Shown: positions 35,196-44,643, numbered from the stretch's first letter. The stretch: DNA of 64,000 nt from Pseudoalteromonas xiamenensis (GCF_042431545.1 NZ_JBHLYX010000009.1), one strand, 5' to 3'. The notes: generated from the letters alone by a model not told the origin. Numbers and translations: made by a program.

Positions 35196-36347
35196 ATGGC
35201 AGTCAAAGTATTAGTTGTAGATGATTCGAGCTTCTTTCGCCGCAGAGTTACAGAAATATTAGAGCAAGACCCTGAAATCAAAGTAATTGATTTTGCAGTA
35301 AATGGTCAAGAAGCGGTTGAAAAAGCAGCGCAATTGCGACCCGATGTGATCACAATGGATGTCGAGATGCCTGTGTTGGATGGCATAAGTGCAGTAAAAC
35401 AGATTATGCAAGCGAATCCAACACCCATTCTTATGTTTTCCTCGTTGACTCGCGAAGGGGCAAGTGCCACGTTGGATGCGCTCGACGCAGGGGCATTGGA
35501 TTTCCTTCCAAAGAAATTTGAAGACATTGCACGCAATAGTGACGATGCGATTAAGTCGTTGCAAAATAAAGTAAAGGAAATTGGACGTCGACGGTTATCT
35601 CGTTTTGTTCGACCATCGTATACGCCTTCAGCGCCAACTGCTGCGCCAAGTTCGCCACTTTCTAGTGGGCAGACTAGACCGTCTATAGCGCAACCAGATA
35701 GAACGTTTTCTCGTTCAAGTGCACCAGTAAGTCCCGCATCACCAATAGCGAGTGCGAGAGCCTCAGGCAAAAAATATCAGCTAGTGGCTATCGGGACTTC
35801 GACCGGTGGGCCTGTTGCATTACAAACGATTTTAACTCAATTACCGGCTAACTTCCCGCACCCTATTCTGCTTATTCAGCATATGCCTGCGGCCTTTACT
35901 CCCGCTTTTGCGCAGCGCCTAAACACGCTATGCAAAATTAAAGTGAAAGAAGCCGAGAATGGTGACCGTCTACAAGCCGGTGTTGCGTATTTAGCTCCAG
36001 GTGGTCAGCAAATGATGGTTGAAAGTCGCGGTGGTTCAAGGACCTTGCGCGTGTTTGAAGATGACAGTGCGAGAATAACGTATAAACCATCTGTTGATGT
36101 CACATTTGCAAGTGCTGCAAAGGCCTATAGCGGCGACGTGCTTGCGGTTGTGTTAACGGGTATGGGCGCCGATGGGCGAGATGGCTCTCGATTGCTAAAG
36201 CAAGCTGGTGCAACCATTTGGGCGCAAGATGAAAAAACTTGTGTGGTTTATGGTATGCCTGCAGCGGTTGCTAATGCTGGGCTTGCGGCAGAAAGTTTAC
36301 CTTTGCAGGATTTTGCTCAGCGCATTGCCAAAGAAGTAGGATGCTGA
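35196..36347 (+). CDS. cheB: CheB: chemoreceptor methylesterase/deamidase
   Basis: Protein of 383 residues with an N-terminal receiver (phospho-acceptor Asp55 in TMDVEMPVLDG), a Ser/Pro/Ala-rich linker (~145-190) and a C-terminal esterase domain whose catalytic triad lies in IGTSTGGP (Ser), LIQHMPAAFT (His) and TGMGADGRDG (Asp). CheB-P removes methyl groups from chemoreceptors for adaptation. It lies behind a hairpin pair after cheA, and parC follows. Confidence 0.97.
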   Translation: MAVKVLVVDDSSFFRRRVTEILEQDPEIKVIDFAVNGQEAVEKAAQLRPDVITMDVEMPVLDGISAVKQIMQANPTPILMFSSLTREGASATLDALDAGALDFLPKKFEDIARNSDDAIKSLQNKVKEIGRRRLSRFVRPSYTPSAPTAAPSSPLSSGQTRPSIAQPDRTFSRSSAPVSPASPIASARASGKKYQLVAIGTSTGGPVALQTILTQLPANFPHPILLIQHMPAAFTPAFAQRLNTLCKIKVKEAENGDRLQAGVAYLAPGGQQMMVESRGGSRTLRVFEDDSARITYKPSVDVTFASAAKAYSGDVLAVVLTGMGADGRDGSRLLKQAGATIWAQDEKTCVVYGMPAAVANAGLAAESLPLQDFAQRIAKEVGC

Positions 36348-36443
36348 GTTTTAACTCAATTATATTTTCGCTGTAGGCTAAAATTTGGTTGCGATAGGTG
36401 TTAATGTAACCAAGGTTTATAGATTAAGGAACGGTTTTTAGTC

Positions 36444-37214
36444 GTGAAGATTTGGACAGTAGCAAACCAAAAAGGTGGAGTAGGGAAAACTACAACGACA
36501 GTCAGCCTTGGAGGTATACTCGCGCTACAGGGTAAGCGTGTACTTCTTATTGATACTGATCCGCATGCGTCATTAACGTACTACTTTGGCATCGATTCCG
36601 AACAACTTGAAGTGAGCGTTTACGATATCTTTGCACGCGGTACTCAAATGGCGAGTGAAGAAATACTCCAGTCTCTTTGCCCTTCTACGATTGAAAATTT
36701 GGATATATTGCCTGCAACCATGGCAATTGCAACGCTAGACAGAAGCATGGGTCATAAATCTGGTATGGGCTTGGTGCTGAAGAAAGCCTTAGCCAAAATC
36801 AGTGAGCATTATGACTATGCTATTTTGGATTGCCCACCGGTACTTGGCGTTCTTATGGTAAATGCGCTTGCTGCAAGTGAGCGGATTTTAGTGCCTGTTC
36901 AAACTGAATTCTTAGCATTGAAAGGTTTGGACCGGATGATGCGTACCATGGAGTTGATGCAAACATCTCAAAGTAAAGCATATCAATACACCATTATCCC
37001 AACGATGTATGACAAACGAACAAAAGCGTCATTAGAGGCGTATAAGTCGTTGTTAGATACTTATGGCGACAAAGTGTGGCCTGGTGTAATCCCTGTTGAT
37101 ACGAAGTTTCGAGATGCAAGCCTTTCACAAAAAGTGCCTGTAGAGTATTGCCCAAAATCTCGGGGCGTATATGCCTATAAAGCATTGTTAGATTATTTAA
37201 TGCAGTTGGATTAA
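36444..37214 (+). CDS. parC: ParC: ParA-like ATPase for polar chemosensory arrays
   Basis: ParA/Soj-family ATPase of 256 residues starting at GTG. Deviant Walker A KGGVGKTTTT at residues 9-18, LLIDTDPHASLT and LDCPPVLGVLM. Located between cheB and a CheW-domain protein exactly as Vibrio parC, which positions and segregates chemotaxis arrays at cell poles. There is no parB gene nearby, so a chromosome or plasmid partition role is unlikely. A TTGGTT/AACCAA hairpin-like repeat lies upstream. Confidence 0.9.
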   Translation: MKIWTVANQKGGVGKTTTTVSLGGILALQGKRVLLIDTDPHASLTYYFGIDSEQLEVSVYDIFARGTQMASEEILQSLCPSTIENLDILPATMAIATLDRSMGHKSGMGLVLKKALAKISEHYDYAILDCPPVLGVLMVNALAASERILVPVQTEFLALKGLDRMMRTMELMQTSQSKAYQYTIIPTMYDKRTKASLEAYKSLLDTYGDKVWPGVIPVDTKFRDASLSQKVPVEYCPKSRGVYAYKALLDYLMQLD

Positions 37215-37218
37215 GCGA

Positions 37219-38025
37219 ATGAACAAGCACCTGTTTGCAAATGAACAAGTGATGAAACAATACCTCAATGCGTTACTTACCGAAGAGGAAGTCGCTTACG
37301 CGCCAGAGTTAGAAAAAACACCGCTCAAGTCTGCTGCGGTTACAGAAGTGTCGCCGGTTGCAAAATTATTAGAGCAAGTTCGCCCAGAAATTGCCGACGA
37401 AATAATTGAACTACCGGAAATAGAAGTCGAAGAAGAACAAACGGTTGAAGTTACTGACGAAGTTGTAACCATTGAACCCGTGCAAGAAGTAAAAGAGCTT
37501 GAGAATCAGCAAAATAGTACTATTATCAAAGAGCAAGAAGAACAATCTGCTAAAGTTGATAGCAAAAGCGCGTATTTTGATGGCGAGTTTCAGGCCTTAT
37601 TCTTTGAAGTAGCCGGACTTACGCTTGCAGTGCCGCTCAAAGCACTCGGTGGTATTCATCAATTAGGTGATATAAACCAATTGTTTGGAAAACCAAAATG
37701 GTTCCAAGGTGTCATGTTGAATCGTGAACAAAAGCTTAGTGTAATAGATACTGCTCGTTGGGTTATGCCCGAGAAATATACTCAAGAGCTCGCGGACAAC
37801 CTGGATTACCAGTACCTCATTATGCTTGGGGATAGTAGCTGGGGCTTGTCAGCAGAAAAGTTGGTGAATAACATAACGTTACAGCCGGACGATGTAAAAT
37901 GGCGCACATCAGCAGGGAAACGCCCTTGGTTAGCAGGTGTGATTAAAGAAAAAATGTGCGCTTTGATAGATGTAGATAATTTAATAGAACTGTTGGAAAA
38001 AGGGCTCGATAGCCGAGAGCAATAG
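37219..38025 (+). CDS. parP: ParP: CheW-domain chemosensory array localisation protein
   Basis: Protein of 268 residues. The N-terminal ~115 residues are acidic, with Glu/Val-rich low complexity, and the C-terminal ~145 residues are a CheW-like domain (EVAGLTLAVPLKALGGIHQLGDINQLF, WGLSAEKLVNNITLQPDDVKWR in pieces). ParP in Vibrio binds ParC and the CheA linker, tying arrays to the pole. It begins 4 bases after parC. Its 3' end overlaps an imperfect terminator-like hairpin. Confidence 0.88.
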   Translation: MNKHLFANEQVMKQYLNALLTEEEVAYAPELEKTPLKSAAVTEVSPVAKLLEQVRPEIADEIIELPEIEVEEEQTVEVTDEVVTIEPVQEVKELENQQNSTIIKEQEEQSAKVDSKSAYFDGEFQALFFEVAGLTLAVPLKALGGIHQLGDINQLFGKPKWFQGVMLNREQKLSVIDTARWVMPEKYTQELADNLDYQYLIMLGDSSWGLSAEKLVNNITLQPDDVKWRTSAGKRPWLAGVIKEKMCALIDVDNLIELLEKGLDSREQ

Positions 38026-38032
38026 CCTTTTT
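37997..38032 (+). terminator. Possible terminator at the parP 3' end
   Basis: AAAAAGG(G)CT at 37997-38006 pairs with AGCCTTTTT at 38024-38032 with one bulged G, around a 17-base loop. The T-run ends the stem. The parP stop TAG is inside. The cheW ATG is 40 bases further. Confidence 0.4.
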
Positions 38033-38071
38033 GTTCAGCAAGTCCAATAGATCGTACTTTGGAGTTTTACC

Positions 38072-38569
38072 ATGGGCCAAGACAGACTACTTTCAGCAGA
38101 TAAAAGTGCGGATAGTAACGACGAAATTTTGCAGTGGGTAACGTACAAGCTTGAAGCAGAAACTTACGGTATTAACGTAATGCAGGTTCAAGAAGTACTA
38201 AGATACACTGAGATAGCACCTGTACCGGGTGCACCTGATTATGTACTTGGTATTATTAACTTACGTGGTAACGTTGTAACAGTTATTGATACTCGTGCGC
38301 GTTTCGGTTTGCCAAGTGCGGAAGTGACGGACAACTCTAGAATCGTTATCATCGAAGCTGAAAAGCAAGTAATTGGTATTTTGGTTGATAGCGTTGCTGA
38401 GGTCGTTTATTTACGCAGCTCTGAAATTGACAGTGCTCCGAATATTGGAACGGAAGAAAGCGCGAAATTTATTCAGGGTGTTTCAAACCGTGAAGGCGAG
38501 TTGTTAATTCTTGTTGACCTCAATAAGCTATTAACTGATGACGAGTGGGACGAGTTGAGCCACATCTAA
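38072..38569 (+). CDS. cheW: CheW: chemotaxis coupling protein
   Basis: Protein of 165 residues, single CheW domain with VTYKLEAETYGINVMQVQEVLRYTEIAPVPGAPDYVLGIINLRGNVVTVIDTR (in pieces) and EGELLILVDLNKLL. CheW bridges receptors and CheA in the array. A clear GGAG lies 8 bases before the ATG. It is the last core chemotaxis gene, directly ahead of a DUF2802 gene. Confidence 0.97.
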   Translation: MGQDRLLSADKSADSNDEILQWVTYKLEAETYGINVMQVQEVLRYTEIAPVPGAPDYVLGIINLRGNVVTVIDTRARFGLPSAEVTDNSRIVIIEAEKQVIGILVDSVAEVVYLRSSEIDSAPNIGTEESAKFIQGVSNREGELLILVDLNKLLTDDEWDELSHI

Positions 38570-38570
38570 C

Positions 38571-38999
38571 GTGTCAGAAGCAGTCCAATTTTATTTATTA
38601 CTCGGTTTAACGATTGTCTCAAGTACGCTAAGTGTAGTGTGCTTGGGGCTTTTTGTTGTTGCGCGAAAAAACAGCGAAACTCAACGAAAACACTTTATCG
38701 ACCACGTTAAACGCACAGAGAGCTTTACTCAACAATTGCAGATCTTACGCAGTGAAATTGCAGAAGTAAGAGCTGGTTTATTGAGTATGAGCAAACGTAT
38801 CGTAAATTGTGAGCAGATAAGCCAAGAGTTAGCGCAGTCCGTCTCCGCACAAAAATACGATGATCCAGAAGCGAAAATTTATTCGCGTGCGGTGAAAATG
38901 ATTGAGCTAGGTGCGGATTTAGACGAAGTGATGCGGGAGTGTGAAATCCCTCAAGCAGAAGCCGAGCTGCTTATGACGCTGCACTTTAAACAAAAATAG
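38571..38999 (+). CDS. DUF2802 membrane-anchored coiled-coil protein
   Basis: Protein of 142 residues starting at GTG one base after the cheW stop. An N-terminal membrane segment (about 6-27) is followed by a coiled coil (40-95) and a short helical C-terminus with DLDEVMRECEIPQAEAELL, which resembles a helix-turn-helix and fits the DUF2802 family. The family is often found behind cheW in polar flagellar clusters of Vibrio and Pseudomonas. Its function is not known to me; position suggests a motility or array-associated role. Confidence 0.8.
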   Translation: MSEAVQFYLLLGLTIVSSTLSVVCLGLFVVARKNSETQRKHFIDHVKRTESFTQQLQILRSEIAEVRAGLLSMSKRIVNCEQISQELAQSVSAQKYDDPEAKIYSRAVKMIELGADLDEVMRECEIPQAEAELLMTLHFKQK

Positions 39000-39056
39000 C
39001 CTTTCACCACTGATTGTCTGCCAAATATTCTGTAGCCCCATTGCGTATTGTCTGCA

Positions 39057-39365
39057 CTAGGCACGAATATCCAGCTTTCCTTTCAGACCTTTCCAGCCAG
39101 GTGGAAACTTGCCCTGAAGGATATATGAAAACGCGATTAACTCAGCAATGACGTAGTAAAGTTCTCTCGGTATTTCATCATGCAAATTCAACTTAGCGAG
39201 AGAGTCAAATAACTGCTCATCCTGATGGACGAGTATGCCTTTTTCTTTTGCCTTCGCGACAATTTCATCCGCTAGGTCTCCAAATCCCTTGCTAACAACT
39301 TCGGGCGTTTTGCCTGCTTCATATAGTAATCCGATAGCTGATTTTTGTTTAATAGAGTCGCTCAC
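39057..39365 (-). CDS. Stand-alone FlhB C-terminal-domain-like protein
   Basis: Protein of 102 residues that matches only the cytoplasmic post-cleavage part of FlhB/YscU export switch proteins (SAIGLLYEAGKTPEVVSKGFGDLADEIVAKAKEKGI, then LHDEIPRELYYVIAELIAFSYIL). The NPTH autocleavage motif is absent, and so are membrane segments. Similar proteins (FhlB; YlqH in Bacillus) can partly replace the FlhB C-domain. It is 9 bases downstream of the FliK-like gene on the same strand, so the two form a pair that mirrors the FliK-FlhB switch partners. Confidence 0.88.
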   Translation of the reverse strand: MSDSIKQKSAIGLLYEAGKTPEVVSKGFGDLADEIVAKAKEKGILVHQDEQLFDSLAKLNLHDEIPRELYYVIAELIAFSYILQGKFPPGWKGLKGKLDIRA

Positions 39366-39374
39366 AATGTCTCC

Positions 39375-41801
39375 TTATACTTTCAGGTTGACGATAGCAT
39401 GAGAAGTATAGAATTGGTTAACTTGCTCGGGATTTTCGCTGAGTGAAATATCACCAATTTGCAGCCCGTGAGAGGCGAGTTTCTCCCTTAACGCATCAAG
39501 ATGAGGAGTAGCTAAAGAGACGACCGCTTTGGTATCTGCCACTAAATCACAATCCAAGGCTTTGTCCATTAACTCCGCTTGCGCTGACAACTTTCCATAC
39601 GGTGTTAAGTCAAAATTTAAGCGTACAAACCAGACAGTCTTTTCAGGTAAGTGTGCTTTGGCTGGTTTTTTATATTTGCCTATTTGTAGTTCCGTTTGTC
39701 TTTGTTCTTCGGTTTGTTTTGTAGGCAAAAATAAATTTATCAACCAATTGTTTTCATTGGATTGCTGCTGGTTAAGTTGCTGAGTACCAACATGATTAAA
39801 TTGATTTTGTATTTTGCTTAGGTCACCACTTAACTGCTCGAATTGATTCGTTTGCATGAGCGATTGCACGAGTTGTTGAAGTTGATTTATTTTCTGGTTG
39901 GGAAATAGGGCGGTAACTAAAGCTTCAGTGCGCTCAGCGGGGGAAACGTTCTCTGGGCGGGTTTGAATTGCTTTTGGAACTGCTAGAAAAGTCACCAGTA
40001 ATTTGTCTAGTGCCTGTAAAAAGGGGCTTTGCACAGGAAGACTATTTGTCACAGAGGATACATGCTGACTGATTGCTACGGGATGGAGCGAACGCTCATC
40101 CCACATTCGGTCAAAGGCTTGATTCACTAATCGCTGCAGTTCTGGTGGGAATTGCTTTGCAGACGTTTTAACTTCATCAATGGTTTTAGACAGTTGCAAT
40201 CCCGGGTCGCGAGCAAGATTTTCTTGTTTAGCCCACTTGGCGCTTAGTAGGCGCTCTATGGGACCCGATACTTGTGTAGCTTGAGGCATACTTTTAGTAT
40301 CGAATTTCAGTGGTGGGTGCCACAATTGAGCACTTGAACGAATTTGCGTTTGCTCCTTGAGCTTAATACTGGAGTCAGCTTCATTAACTTGCTTTCGTAC
40401 GTCGCTAATTTTGGTCTCGGTTTTTGCCATTGGGTATTCATGTAACCGCGCTTTGTTGCTGGTCGAAGACTTTTCTTTTTGAGCAGTCTCTGCAAGAGGT
40501 ATGTTAATGCTTGCTACCTTCTCACTTGTCGAGATTAGCGATTTTTCCAATTTGACGTTGTTGTTTTCTACAAATGTGTTTATCTGTGTCGGAATAGCAA
40601 CATCAGCACGTGAGCCATTGTTGACCGTTAGCGTAGTAACCTGTCGTATTGCATTAAACAAGTCACCAACAGCGGACGCCGAGAACGTAGGGCGATTGGC
40701 AGAAGCCGCCATAACGGGTGTTTGAAGCCATACGCTAGGTTTAGGCGTCGAGGAAGATGTTACTTGATCCGTCGGTGATATCCCTTTCTCTGCATTAACT
40801 TGTCCGGGTTTCACACTGAACGAATCTTTAAGTTGCATGAAGGGGGTTTTTATCCACTTCTGTATTGCAGTGCCAATCACTGCTTTTAGTTCTTCTTGAG
40901 AAAAGCGTTTAGGGTCACTGAGTGAGAGCAGCGTGGTCTGATTCTGTATTTCTTTTTGTAACGTTTGGTCAAATTGGGGGATTTGTTGTTTTAAAGAATG
41001 CTTCAGTACAGCATCAAACGATTGTTGGGGACGTATTAAACTAACCGTTTCAGCAAATGGTTTAACAATCGCTTTGCTCCATTTTCCTGTGGGCGCGAAT
41101 TGTTCGGGGGTGCTCAACGGAAGTGATAATACTTTTCCTCCTGGTAAAGGCGTTGCTTTAACGTCGAGGGAAGTGCGAGCAGCCTGTACATAAAGCTCAG
41201 GAAATTTGTCAGGAATTTGTCGAGCCAGATGTTTAAGTGACATACTAAGATGCATGAGTGGATCGGAGTAGCCGTTAACGATTTTAAAGGATAATTCTGC
41301 TTTTGATTGTTCAACGACAGCATACAATTTCGGTTCTGTACGCAATAATGCCATCGTCTGTTTATCAACATTGAATTCCAATCCGAGCTTCGGGAAGCTA
41401 ATACTCGTGTTGGTTAAATTGACAGTCGTTTGTTTTGGCAGTATTTCACTGTCAGTAAATAGTATGTTGTACAGACGGATAAGCGCTTTTGGGTCATTTA
41501 TTATGTGCGTTTGAGGCGTTGTGGTGATCGTCAGTGTCTTACCATCAGGCGCAACTTGTACTGTACCTTGCGCTAACTGAAACGGTTTAGGTTTTGGGTC
41601 ATCCAGCGTAAGTCTTAGTGTTTGCCAGCGTCCTTCCATCAATACTTCCATTTGCAATGACGAATCATTGACGGCGATATGTCGAGCTTGGAATTGGCTA
41701 TCAAGCTCCGCGATTTGCTGCGTGTTTTTTGGTAAATTCGAAAGCGTGCCAACATCGAGAGTTTGGACAGTAGGCTGCGAAGAAATTGGCACTTTATTCA
41801 T
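39375..41801 (-). CDS. Second FliK-like hook-length-control-domain protein
   Basis: Protein of 808 residues. It is Gln/Thr/Ser/Lys-rich and mostly low complexity to about residue 690. The last ~110 residues hold a FliK C-terminal-type (Flg_hook) domain: KTVWFVRLNFDLTPYGKLSAQAELMDKALDC (in pieces) and LDALREKLASHGLQIGDISLSENP. It has no signal peptide or membrane segment. It is distinct from the fliK gene at 18859-20955 and is twinned with an FlhB-C-like gene. I infer a secondary regulator of export switching, but a role outside the flagellum is possible. Confidence 0.8.
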   Translation of the reverse strand: MNKVPISSQPTVQTLDVGTLSNLPKNTQQIAELDSQFQARHIAVNDSSLQMEVLMEGRWQTLRLTLDDPKPKPFQLAQGTVQVAPDGKTLTITTTPQTHIINDPKALIRLYNILFTDSEILPKQTTVNLTNTSISFPKLGLEFNVDKQTMALLRTEPKLYAVVEQSKAELSFKIVNGYSDPLMHLSMSLKHLARQIPDKFPELYVQAARTSLDVKATPLPGGKVLSLPLSTPEQFAPTGKWSKAIVKPFAETVSLIRPQQSFDAVLKHSLKQQIPQFDQTLQKEIQNQTTLLSLSDPKRFSQEELKAVIGTAIQKWIKTPFMQLKDSFSVKPGQVNAEKGISPTDQVTSSSTPKPSVWLQTPVMAASANRPTFSASAVGDLFNAIRQVTTLTVNNGSRADVAIPTQINTFVENNNVKLEKSLISTSEKVASINIPLAETAQKEKSSTSNKARLHEYPMAKTETKISDVRKQVNEADSSIKLKEQTQIRSSAQLWHPPLKFDTKSMPQATQVSGPIERLLSAKWAKQENLARDPGLQLSKTIDEVKTSAKQFPPELQRLVNQAFDRMWDERSLHPVAISQHVSSVTNSLPVQSPFLQALDKLLVTFLAVPKAIQTRPENVSPAERTEALVTALFPNQKINQLQQLVQSLMQTNQFEQLSGDLSKIQNQFNHVGTQQLNQQQSNENNWLINLFLPTKQTEEQRQTELQIGKYKKPAKAHLPEKTVWFVRLNFDLTPYGKLSAQAELMDKALDCDLVADTKAVVSLATPHLDALREKLASHGLQIGDISLSENPEQVNQFYTSHAIVNLKV

Positions 41802-41904
41802 TATTTTAAATCAAATTTTCGTTAAACGTCTGCGGTACGATATTCGTATTACCATACCATTATGTTAGACTAACGCCCAATTTTGGGTAAAGAGAATCGT
41901 TAAT

Positions 41905-42525
41905 TTGCTTGAGATAAAAGCAGTCACCTGCATTAAACAAGATAGATGTTTATTTGAGTCGTTGAGTTTTTCACTTCAAGCGGGTGAAATTATGCAAGTT
42001 GAAGGCCCAAATGGCGCGGGAAAGACGAGTTTATTGCGTATTATAGCGGGTTTCGCTCGAGCAGAAGAAGGCGAAATTTGCTTTGATGAGCAAAACATTC
42101 AAGAAAACTACGATGAATTTGCAGCGCATTTATTATTTATCGGTCATAAGACGGGCGTTAATGGTCAGCTGACCGCGGTTGAAAATGTACTACATTGGCA
42201 GGCTGTGCACGGTGTCTCTGATGATGGCCAAACGATGGCTAGACTGGCAAAGCTAGGGCTAATTGGTCTGGAAGACGTCCCTGTGAGAACATTGTCTGCA
42301 GGCCAGCAACGGCGCGTTGCACTGCTGAGAATGTGGATGAACAACGCAAAGTTATGGATCCTCGACGAACCCTTTACCGCATTAGATAAAAAAGGGGTTG
42401 CGATGTTGCAAGCTCGCTTTCAAGAACATTTACATGCAGGTGGCGCTATTTTGTTGACAACACACCAAGATTTGACGGACCACTTTGGACAACTTAAAAC
42501 GCTAGTGTTGGAGTATCGACTGTAA
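41905..42525 (+). CDS. ccmA: CcmA: heme exporter ATP-binding protein
   Basis: ABC ATPase of 206 residues with Walker A GPNGAGKTS near residue 37, signature LSAGQQRR and Walker B LWILDEPF. A TTG start is taken because the N-terminus LEIKAVTCIKQDRCLF fits the family; the ribosome-binding site is weak. CcmA works with CcmB, C and D to load heme onto CcmE for c-type cytochrome maturation. First gene of a nine-gene ccm operon whose junctions overlap or nearly touch. Confidence 0.95.
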   Translation: MLEIKAVTCIKQDRCLFESLSFSLQAGEIMQVEGPNGAGKTSLLRIIAGFARAEEGEICFDEQNIQENYDEFAAHLLFIGHKTGVNGQLTAVENVLHWQAVHGVSDDGQTMARLAKLGLIGLEDVPVRTLSAGQQRRVALLRMWMNNAKLWILDEPFTALDKKGVAMLQARFQEHLHAGGAILLTTHQDLTDHFGQLKTLVLEYRL

Positions 42526-43211
42526 TGCCTGTTCAACACTCCTATTGGCAGCTGTTTAAGTCTGTTTACTGCAAAGATGTGACCTTGGCGTTTCGTCAAC
42601 GCGCTGAAATTTTTAATCCTCTCCTTTTCTTTGTGATCGTCATAACCCTTTTCCCATTAGCAATCGGTCCAGAGCCTGCGCTACTAGCCAGAATGGCCGC
42701 CGGAATTATTTGGGTAGCTGCGTTATTGTCCACGATGCTGGGTTTAGATAAATTGTTTCGTGATGATTATAATGATGGTTCTTTGGAACAATTGCTTGCC
42801 TCACCCTATCCAATGTCTTTAACGGTGATTGCTAAGGTGTGTGCTCACTGGACGACGTCAGGCTTGCCAATGGTGGTGTTGTCGCCATTGTTTGCATTAC
42901 TAATGAATTTAGAACAGCAAGCATTAGGCGCGACCGTGCTAACGTTATTAGTTGGTACACCATTATTGAGCTTAATCGGTGCAATTGGGGCCGGCTTGAC
43001 TGTTGGACTGCAAAAAGGCGGTCTATTGCTCAGTTTACTAGTTTTACCGCTTTATATCCCAGTGCTTATTTTTGCGACGTCTGCCATCGATACGAGTATG
43101 ATGACATTACCTTATGGTGGACAACTCGCGATCCTTGGTGCGATGTTAGCCGTCGGCATTATTACCGCGCCATTTGCGATATCTTCAGCTTTAAGAGTGA
43201 GTGTAAGTTAA
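42525..43211 (+). CDS. ccmB: CcmB: heme exporter membrane protein
   Basis: Integral membrane protein of 228 residues with six hydrophobic segments, the N-terminal VYCKDVTLAFRQRAEIFNPLLFFV and the GLDKLFRDDYNDGSLEQLLASPYPM region typical of CcmB. Membrane half of the CcmAB ABC complex. It overlaps ccmA by one base and is one base from ccmC. Confidence 0.96.
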   Translation: MPVQHSYWQLFKSVYCKDVTLAFRQRAEIFNPLLFFVIVITLFPLAIGPEPALLARMAAGIIWVAALLSTMLGLDKLFRDDYNDGSLEQLLASPYPMSLTVIAKVCAHWTTSGLPMVVLSPLFALLMNLEQQALGATVLTLLVGTPLLSLIGAIGAGLTVGLQKGGLLLSLLVLPLYIPVLIFATSAIDTSMMTLPYGGQLAILGAMLAVGIITAPFAISSALRVSVS

Positions 43212-43212
43212 A

Positions 43213-43950
43213 ATGTGGAAATGGTTACATCCTTATGCCAAAGCCGAGCGAGCGTATCAGCTATGCAATACGCTAATGCCTTACTTTGCCGTAGTTGCAG
43301 TCGTGTGTATCGTCATTGGTTGGGTTTGGGGGTTAGCCTATGCGCCCGCCGATTACCAACAAAAAGACAGTTATCGAATTATCTTCATTCACGTCCCGTC
43401 AGCGATTTTGTCGATGGGGGCGTATTCTTCAATGGCCATTGCCGCCATCATCGCACTCGTTTGGCAAATCCGTAACGCAGAGCTTGCCGTTATTTCACTG
43501 GCCCCGGTTGGCGCGGCGATGACCGCAATTGCCTTGATAACGGGGGCGGCATGGGGTAAACCCATGTGGGGTGCTTGGTGGGTGTGGGATGCTCGCCTGA
43601 CATCTGAATTAATTCTATTGTTTTTATATTTTGGTGTGATCTCGTTGTATCACGCTTTTGAAGATAAGAAAGTGGCAGGACGTGCTGCAAGTATCCTTGC
43701 GATTGTTGGCGTAATTAACTTACCTATCATCCATTTTTCAGTGGAGTGGTGGAATACGTTACATCAAGGTTCAACAATTACGAAATTCGATACCTCTGCG
43801 ATAGACCCTTCAATGCTCTGGCCTTTGCTAATCAACATTGTTGGTTTTGGAGGCTTTGTTGGGGTGGTGACGTTGATGCGACTCAAAAATGAAATTTTAC
43901 GATGTGAACAGCATCGTCCATGGGTACGCGATTTAGTTAGTCGAGGTTAA
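43213..43950 (+). CDS. ccmC: CcmC: heme-handling membrane protein
   Basis: Membrane protein of 245 residues with six segments and the tryptophan-rich WGKPMWGAWWVWDARLTSELIL motif (in pieces) of the heme-handling family. The His pair for heme ligation lies in FIHVPSAILSM and in a later HFSVEWWNTLHQG segment. CcmC delivers heme to CcmE in the periplasm. Confidence 0.97.
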   Translation: MWKWLHPYAKAERAYQLCNTLMPYFAVVAVVCIVIGWVWGLAYAPADYQQKDSYRIIFIHVPSAILSMGAYSSMAIAAIIALVWQIRNAELAVISLAPVGAAMTAIALITGAAWGKPMWGAWWVWDARLTSELILLFLYFGVISLYHAFEDKKVAGRAASILAIVGVINLPIIHFSVEWWNTLHQGSTITKFDTSAIDPSMLWPLLINIVGFGGFVGVVTLMRLKNEILRCEQHRPWVRDLVSRG

Positions 43951-43952
43951 TT

Positions 43953-44156
43953 ATGCAATTTGCATCATTCAGTGATTTTTTAGCCATGGGCGGCTACGGC
44001 TTTTATGTTTGGTTATCATTCGGTACATGCGCACTTATCCTTCTTGGCATTCTGATGAGTTCATGGTTTGAGGCGAACTCGCTTAAACAGTCAATTCGTA
44101 CGCAAATGGTACGTGAAGCAAGAATTAAGCAAGCGAGAGAGGAACAAGTTCAATGA
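43953..44156 (+). CDS. ccmD: CcmD: heme exporter small subunit
   Basis: Protein of 67 residues with one membrane segment (about 15-37) preceded by the family start FSDFLAMGGYGFYVWLSFG and followed by a basic cytoplasmic tail. It holds the CcmABC-CcmE complex together. It overlaps ccmE by 4 bases. Confidence 0.93.
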   Translation: MQFASFSDFLAMGGYGFYVWLSFGTCALILLGILMSSWFEANSLKQSIRTQMVREARIKQAREEQVQ

Positions 44157-44641
44157 ATCCGAGACGTAAAAAACGCTTGTTCACCGTAGCAGGGATTATT
44201 TTAGGTATTGGTTCTGCGGTGGGTTTAACACTCTATGCGCTGCAGGAAAACATTAATTTATTTTACACCCCTAGTGAATTGGTAAATGGCAAAGGTGAAA
44301 GTCACGATATGCCCTTTATTGGTCAAAAGCTTCGTATCGGTGGAATGGTGGTGCCAGGCTCAGTAAAACGAGATGATACAACGCTAAATGTCGAGTTCCA
44401 GCTTATTGATACGGGTCCGCTCGTGACGGTGCGCTACCACGGTATTTTGCCAGATTTGTTCCGTGAAGGTCAGGGTATTGTGGCGCAAGGTACATTGGTT
44501 GAGCCGACGGTTGTTGAAGCGTTCGAAGTGTTAGCCAAGCACGATGAAGAGTACATGCCAGCTGAAGTCGCGGAAGCGGTGAAAGGTATCAAGCATGAGA
44601 AACCTGGCTATAAATTAAATTACTCGAAAGGCGAAAACTAG
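44153..44641 (+). CDS. ccmE: CcmE: periplasmic heme chaperone
   Basis: Protein of 162 residues with a basic N-terminus and one membrane anchor, then an OB-fold periplasmic domain. The covalent heme-binding His lies in EVLAKHDEEYMP, the family consensus (residue ~126). CcmE receives heme from CcmC and passes it to CcmF-CcmH. Confidence 0.97.
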   Translation: MNPRRKKRLFTVAGIILGIGSAVGLTLYALQENINLFYTPSELVNGKGESHDMPFIGQKLRIGGMVVPGSVKRDDTTLNVEFQLIDTGPLVTVRYHGILPDLFREGQGIVAQGTLVEPTVVEAFEVLAKHDEEYMPAEVAEAVKGIKHEKPGYKLNYSKGEN

Positions 44642-44643
44642 GC

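Noticed and set aside
36444..37214. Chromosome- or plasmid-partition ParA
   Set aside because: There is no ParB and no parS-like repeat nearby; the setting between cheB and a CheW-domain gene is that of ParC.
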